38,336 nucleotides of DNA from Phocaeicola faecicola (GTDB lineage: Bacteria; Bacteroidota; Bacteroidia; Bacteroidales; Bacteroidaceae), in contig NZ_JABSOE010000045.1 of the NCBI RefSeq assembly GCF_013618865.1, positions 1-38,336 on the forward strand, written 5' to 3'. Below are positions 35,126 through 38,336 of this stretch, one piece after another. The notes beneath the pieces were generated by a model. That model was given only the letters and a program-made list of their open reading frames with translations. It did no database searches and was not told the origin of the DNA. A program made the position numbers and the translations under genes. Every line of letters starts with the position of its first letter. Position 1 is the stretch's first letter.

Positions 35126-36532
35126 ATGAATAAAATAATATTTTCATTAGCCTTAATATGCGGTTCACTGCTTTTTACCTCTTGTGAGGATGACTTGGTG
35201 GTTGGCACAGTGAATCAGGGTGCTTATAATAATATCGGGAAACTTGAAGCCTCTTTAAAAGATAAGAATAGCGGACTTTCTGATAATATTGTAGAGCTTA
35301 GAACAAAAGCGTATGCAACAGCTGTAAATGTAAATCTGACAAAAGCCCCTATGAAGGGAGTCGATTTTACCATTTCTTACGATGCTGATTATTTGCAGGA
35401 ATATAATGCGTTGCATGGAACAGATTTCAAATTGTTCCCTAAAGAATTGATGTCGCTGGACGGTGCTGCTGAGGCTAGTATTCTGATGGCTCCGGATGAA
35501 AAACAGTCTTTGGCTGTTAACTTGACTATTCAGCCGGCAACAGATGATTTGGAAGAAGGAGAAACCTATGTTTTGCCTTTGAAAATTACTTCTGCAGAGT
35601 CTGGTGTAAGTCTTTCTTCAAATAGTCATTGCGTTTATTTGGTTAAAAACTATCACAGTGAATCAGATTGCGACAAAGGCGAAGATGCTGTAAAGAACTT
35701 CCTTTATTTTGAAGTTAATGATACAAACCCTTTGAATGCATTGGAATTTGTAAGAGAAGATGGTAAGTTGTTTTTTGACTATGTAGTTTTATTTGCTGCC
35801 AATATTAATTGGAATGCAGAAACAGGAAGAGTGTATGTATATAATAACCCTAACGTACAGTTCCTCCTGGATAATAATGAACAATATTTGCAGCCTTTGC
35901 GTAAACGCGGTATAAAGGTTATTCTTGGTATCTTAGGAAACCATGATGCATCTGGAGTATGTCAGTTATCTGATATGGGATGTCGGGAATTTGCGAGAGA
36001 ATTGGCTGCAATTTGTGAGGCTTACAACTTGGATGGTGTAAACTTTGATGATGAGTATTCTAATTATCCGGATTTGAGCAATCCTTGGTTTACTAGTCAT
36101 TCTTCACAGGCGGGAGCGCGTTTGTTGTATGAAACCAAGAAGGCAATGCCTGATAAATTGGTTACTGTTTACTATTTGGGAGGATTGAGTTCACGTTGCC
36201 CTTCTGTAAATGGAATAACTCCTAATAATTTTGTGGATTTAGTGGTTGCCGATTATGGGCAGAGTACTAGTCCGATGGATGGAATGACTAAGAAACAATG
36301 TGCGGGAATGTCTGTCGAACTGAGACGTGGCTATGGAAGTACTACTGAGGATTATGCACGTAGTGTTAAAGAAGATGGCTATGGAATGTATATGTGGTTT
36401 GCCTTGGATCCATCTTTGTACGGTAGCCAGGTATATCGTATACAGAATGTTTGTAAAGGGTTATATGAGCAGGAGTTGAAATATCCTAGCTATTACTATA
36501 AGAAAAATGATAATAAGAGATATTCGTTATAG
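35126..36532 (+). CDS. GH18 endo-beta-N-acetylglucosaminidase-type lipoprotein
   Basis: A 468-aa surface lipoprotein (Cys20 in LFTSC, followed by acidic EDD). Residues about 25-175 form a DUF1735-type domain; a GH18 barrel occupies about 190-460. The active-site motif is NLDGVNFDDEYSNYP (302-315): D303, N306, D308 and E310. The catalytic acid Glu310 and the assisting Asp308 are kept; the fourth motif position is Asn, not Asp. The DDEYS continuation resembles the EndoF1/EndoH subgroup that cuts the chitobiose core of N-glycans. That specificity is inferred; chitinase-like activity is the alternative. It is the only likely glycosidase of the locus in the window. Confidence 0.9.
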   Translation: MNKIIFSLALICGSLLFTSCEDDLVVGTVNQGAYNNIGKLEASLKDKNSGLSDNIVELRTKAYATAVNVNLTKAPMKGVDFTISYDADYLQEYNALHGTDFKLFPKELMSLDGAAEASILMAPDEKQSLAVNLTIQPATDDLEEGETYVLPLKITSAESGVSLSSNSHCVYLVKNYHSESDCDKGEDAVKNFLYFEVNDTNPLNALEFVREDGKLFFDYVVLFAANINWNAETGRVYVYNNPNVQFLLDNNEQYLQPLRKRGIKVILGILGNHDASGVCQLSDMGCREFARELAAICEAYNLDGVNFDDEYSNYPDLSNPWFTSHSSQAGARLLYETKKAMPDKLVTVYYLGGLSSRCPSVNGITPNNFVDLVVADYGQSTSPMDGMTKKQCAGMSVELRRGYGSTTEDYARSVKEDGYGMYMWFALDPSLYGSQVYRIQNVCKGLYEQELKYPSYYYKKNDNKRYSL

Positions 36533-36555
36533 TTGTTTTAAATTAGGCATTTCAT

Positions 36556-38049
36556 ATGAAAAAAATATTGATGATTTTAGCAACTGTAGGGTTGTTTTAT
36601 AGTTGTTCAAATGACAACTCTGATGAAAATTTGAGTACAGGAACAGACTTTATCAATCTGTCTGAAGATACATTGTCTGTTGGCCCTGATGGAGGTAATT
36701 TAGATGTACTCGTTGAAAGTTCTGGAGACTGGGCTCTGGTAGGCCCTAAAGTAGATTGGACATCTCCTTCTATGACAAAGGGACAGAATGGACAGACTTT
36801 AACATTTAATGTTAAACCTAATGAGGTCAATAAAGTGTTGTCAAATACCTATAAAATATTTACAGGATCTGCAGTACAAAAATTGACTGTAATTTCTAAC
36901 CCTTCAATGATGCTGGAACTGGTATCAGAACCTGAAGTTGCTGTTACTTCAGAAAAGACAGTGGTTAATATTTCTTTGTCAACAAATGAAACGAATTTGA
37001 GCTATGAGTTTTCTAATGAAGGAGCTCAGTGGATTAAGGTTCTTTCTTTTGAATCTGCTTTTGGCAAAGAGACACTTCTCTTAGAGGTCAGTGCAAATGA
37101 TAAATATGTATCGCGCAACTCTGTATTGACAATTAAAGGTTCTGAGAAATCTGTAACTGTTGATATTACACAGGCTCAGCAGGATGCATTGCTGGAAGAC
37201 GGAGAGGTATATAAAGAAACTGGTTTGTCAGAAGGTGATTTGCAGTTTGATGTTAAGACCAATATTGATTATGAATTGAGCGAATTGCCGGAATGGATTG
37301 AACTGAAGGAAACCATAAAGGGAGAAACTGTAGATGGATTGCAAAAGCAGACTTTGGTATTCCATGTTTTGGAAGCTATTGCATCTAGAAGAACAGATAT
37401 CTCTCTTATGAAAGATTCTAAAGTTTATTTGACCTTGACTGCAAAACAGCAGAATCCTAATCCTGTGATGGTTACAATTCCTGATCTGAACTTTAGACAG
37501 GCATTGGCAGAAAAAGAATGGGTCATCTTAGGAGAAACTGATGAAGATGCGGAATGCGAATTGCTTGAGAAGGGAATTACGGAAACAACGCTTGATTTGT
37601 CTGGAACTTTGTGGAATAATTACGATATAACTTCTTTGGAGGGTATAGAGCAGTTCCCGCAAATTAAAGTATTGAAATTGGCTTACAATGAAATGGAAGT
37701 TATCGATATTTCTAAATTGAAGAATGTAGAAGAACTGAACTTCCAGTCTGTATATCCTTTGCATACAGTAATTATTGGGGATAATCCGGTAACTTCAGTG
37801 GTATTTAATGATTACGTGGAATCTTCTTCTTTGTCAATTTCTGGAACTAATATTACAAATATCAATGCTTATCTGTCATCATGGTCTAGTTACTATGATA
37901 TATTGACAACGTTGGATGTTACAGGTTGTCCGAAACTGAAAACTTGCAATGTTGATCGTCAGAAACTGCAAACTCTTTATGTGACTCAGGAACAGAAAGA
38001 CAATGTTGAATTTACTATTCGGGAAACTTGTCAGATTGTGGTAAAATGA
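36556..38049 (+). CDS. BACON-repeat plus leucine-rich-repeat lipoprotein
   Basis: A 497-aa lipoprotein (Cys17 in LFYSC, followed by SNDNSDE). Three BACON-like beta domains are visible at about 30-115, 120-208 and 213-298 (each with a GDW/QWI/EWI-type core and a QKLTVISN, VTVDITQAQQ or LTLTAKQQ closing strand). From about 305 to the end the sequence becomes LRR-like: ITSLEGIEQFPQIKVLKLAYNEMEVIDISKLKNVEELNF and later LTTLDVTGCPKLKTCNV. BACON domains bind carbohydrate or mucin in Bacteroidetes; the LRR part may bind protein. Last gene of the locus, followed by a terminator; no catalytic motif is seen. Confidence 0.85.
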   Translation: MKKILMILATVGLFYSCSNDNSDENLSTGTDFINLSEDTLSVGPDGGNLDVLVESSGDWALVGPKVDWTSPSMTKGQNGQTLTFNVKPNEVNKVLSNTYKIFTGSAVQKLTVISNPSMMLELVSEPEVAVTSEKTVVNISLSTNETNLSYEFSNEGAQWIKVLSFESAFGKETLLLEVSANDKYVSRNSVLTIKGSEKSVTVDITQAQQDALLEDGEVYKETGLSEGDLQFDVKTNIDYELSELPEWIELKETIKGETVDGLQKQTLVFHVLEAIASRRTDISLMKDSKVYLTLTAKQQNPNPVMVTIPDLNFRQALAEKEWVILGETDEDAECELLEKGITETTLDLSGTLWNNYDITSLEGIEQFPQIKVLKLAYNEMEVIDISKLKNVEELNFQSVYPLHTVIIGDNPVTSVVFNDYVESSSLSISGTNITNINAYLSSWSSYYDILTTLDVTGCPKLKTCNVDRQKLQTLYVTQEQKDNVEFTIRETCQIVVK

Positions 38050-38099
38050 TAAACTTATGTTATATTGATATAGTTTAAGATTTATCAATTTGATAGAAA

Positions 38100-38182
38100 T
38101 AAAAGGCTACATCATAATGAGATGTGTTTTAGAAGTTCACTGATAACTTTTAGCTCATTTCAATATATGGTGTAGCCTTTTT
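38100..38182 (+). terminator. Long-stem terminator closing the locus
   Basis: AAAAGGCTACATCATA and TATGGTGTAGCCTTTT pair over 16 bp with one G-U wobble, and ATGAG/CTCAT extends the pairing inside. A T tract follows. It closes the glycan locus transcript; the long loop is unusual. Confidence 0.75.
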
Positions 38183-38209
38183 CTGCTTTAGATGCATTTG
38201 TCTTTATAA

Positions 38210-38236
38210 TTAGGGATATTCAGTAAATGTCCCTAA
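38210..38236. repeat. Inverted repeat TTAGGGAYATT
   Basis: TTAGGGATATT (38210-38220) and AAATGTCCCTAA (38225-38236) form a short near-perfect palindrome around a 4-nt loop. It could be an operator or part of an element continuing past the window; no adjacent gene explains it. Confidence 0.5.
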
Positions 38237-38245
38237 AAAGTAAGG

Positions 38246-38286
38246 TGGCATATAAAGTCGATAGAGTATAATCACTTTATATGCCA
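38246..38286. repeat. Perfect 13-bp inverted repeat near the window end
   Basis: TGGCATATAAAGT (38246-38258) and ACTTTATATGCCA (38274-38286) are exact inverted copies around a 15-nt loop. There is no T tract directly after it, so it is less like a terminator than the hairpin at 38100. Role unknown; the last 50 bases of the window hold no gene. Confidence 0.65.
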
Positions 38287-38336
38287 TTGCTATTGCCCTT
38301 TTTCTGTGTTTTTTCATATAATCCTATCAGTTGGAC

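Overview
The window comes from a gut-type member of the Bacteroidales (Bacteroides, Phocaeicola or a close relative). Several things point there: upstream regions repeatedly carry the Bacteroidetes sigma -7 element TAnnTTTG (before the DUF177 gene, mlaE, lptB, tig, clpP, recQ and guaB). There is also a SusC/SusD-led polysaccharide utilisation locus with BACON and DUF1735-type lipoproteins, and a clustered outer-membrane chaperone set next to mutL that is familiar from this phylum.

Positions 1-4570 hold the 3' part of a 5S rRNA with its terminator, then the DUF177-rpmF pair, fabH, and the two ribosome-assembly GTPases era and der, all on the + strand. Positions 4600-6119 (- strand) encode an mlaF/mlaE-type phospholipid ABC transporter, divergent from lptB (LPS export ATPase). 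Positions 7250-13240 are a protein quality-control and repair block: trigger factor, clpP, clpX (TTG start) and recQ. guaB follows.

Positions 15001-22497 form a tight run of genes for outer-membrane assembly: a degenerate parvulin-like protein, a SurA-N-like lipoprotein, a full two-parvulin SurA, an OstA/LptA-like protein and a small one-helix membrane protein. The run ends in mutL. This MutL has lost the glutamates of its endonuclease motif but keeps a sliding-clamp motif. Positions 22667-27230 are a divergent module: an outer-membrane beta-barrel protein (- strand) facing a histidine kinase and an OmpR-family regulator (+ strand). The shared spacer carries six helically phased copies of a 10-bp repeat, the most striking regulatory structure in the window.

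Positions 27626-38182 are a compact polysaccharide utilisation locus. It has an STN-type SusC, a SusD, a GH18-like protein whose catalytic motif is destroyed, a DUF1735-LamG lipoprotein, a GH18 endo-beta-N-acetylglucosaminidase that keeps D-x-E, and a BACON-LRR lipoprotein. The set resembles known Bacteroides loci for mammalian N-glycans. The window contains no exo-mannosidase and no cognate sigma/anti-sigma or hybrid regulator for it. Three stacked inverted repeats close the window.
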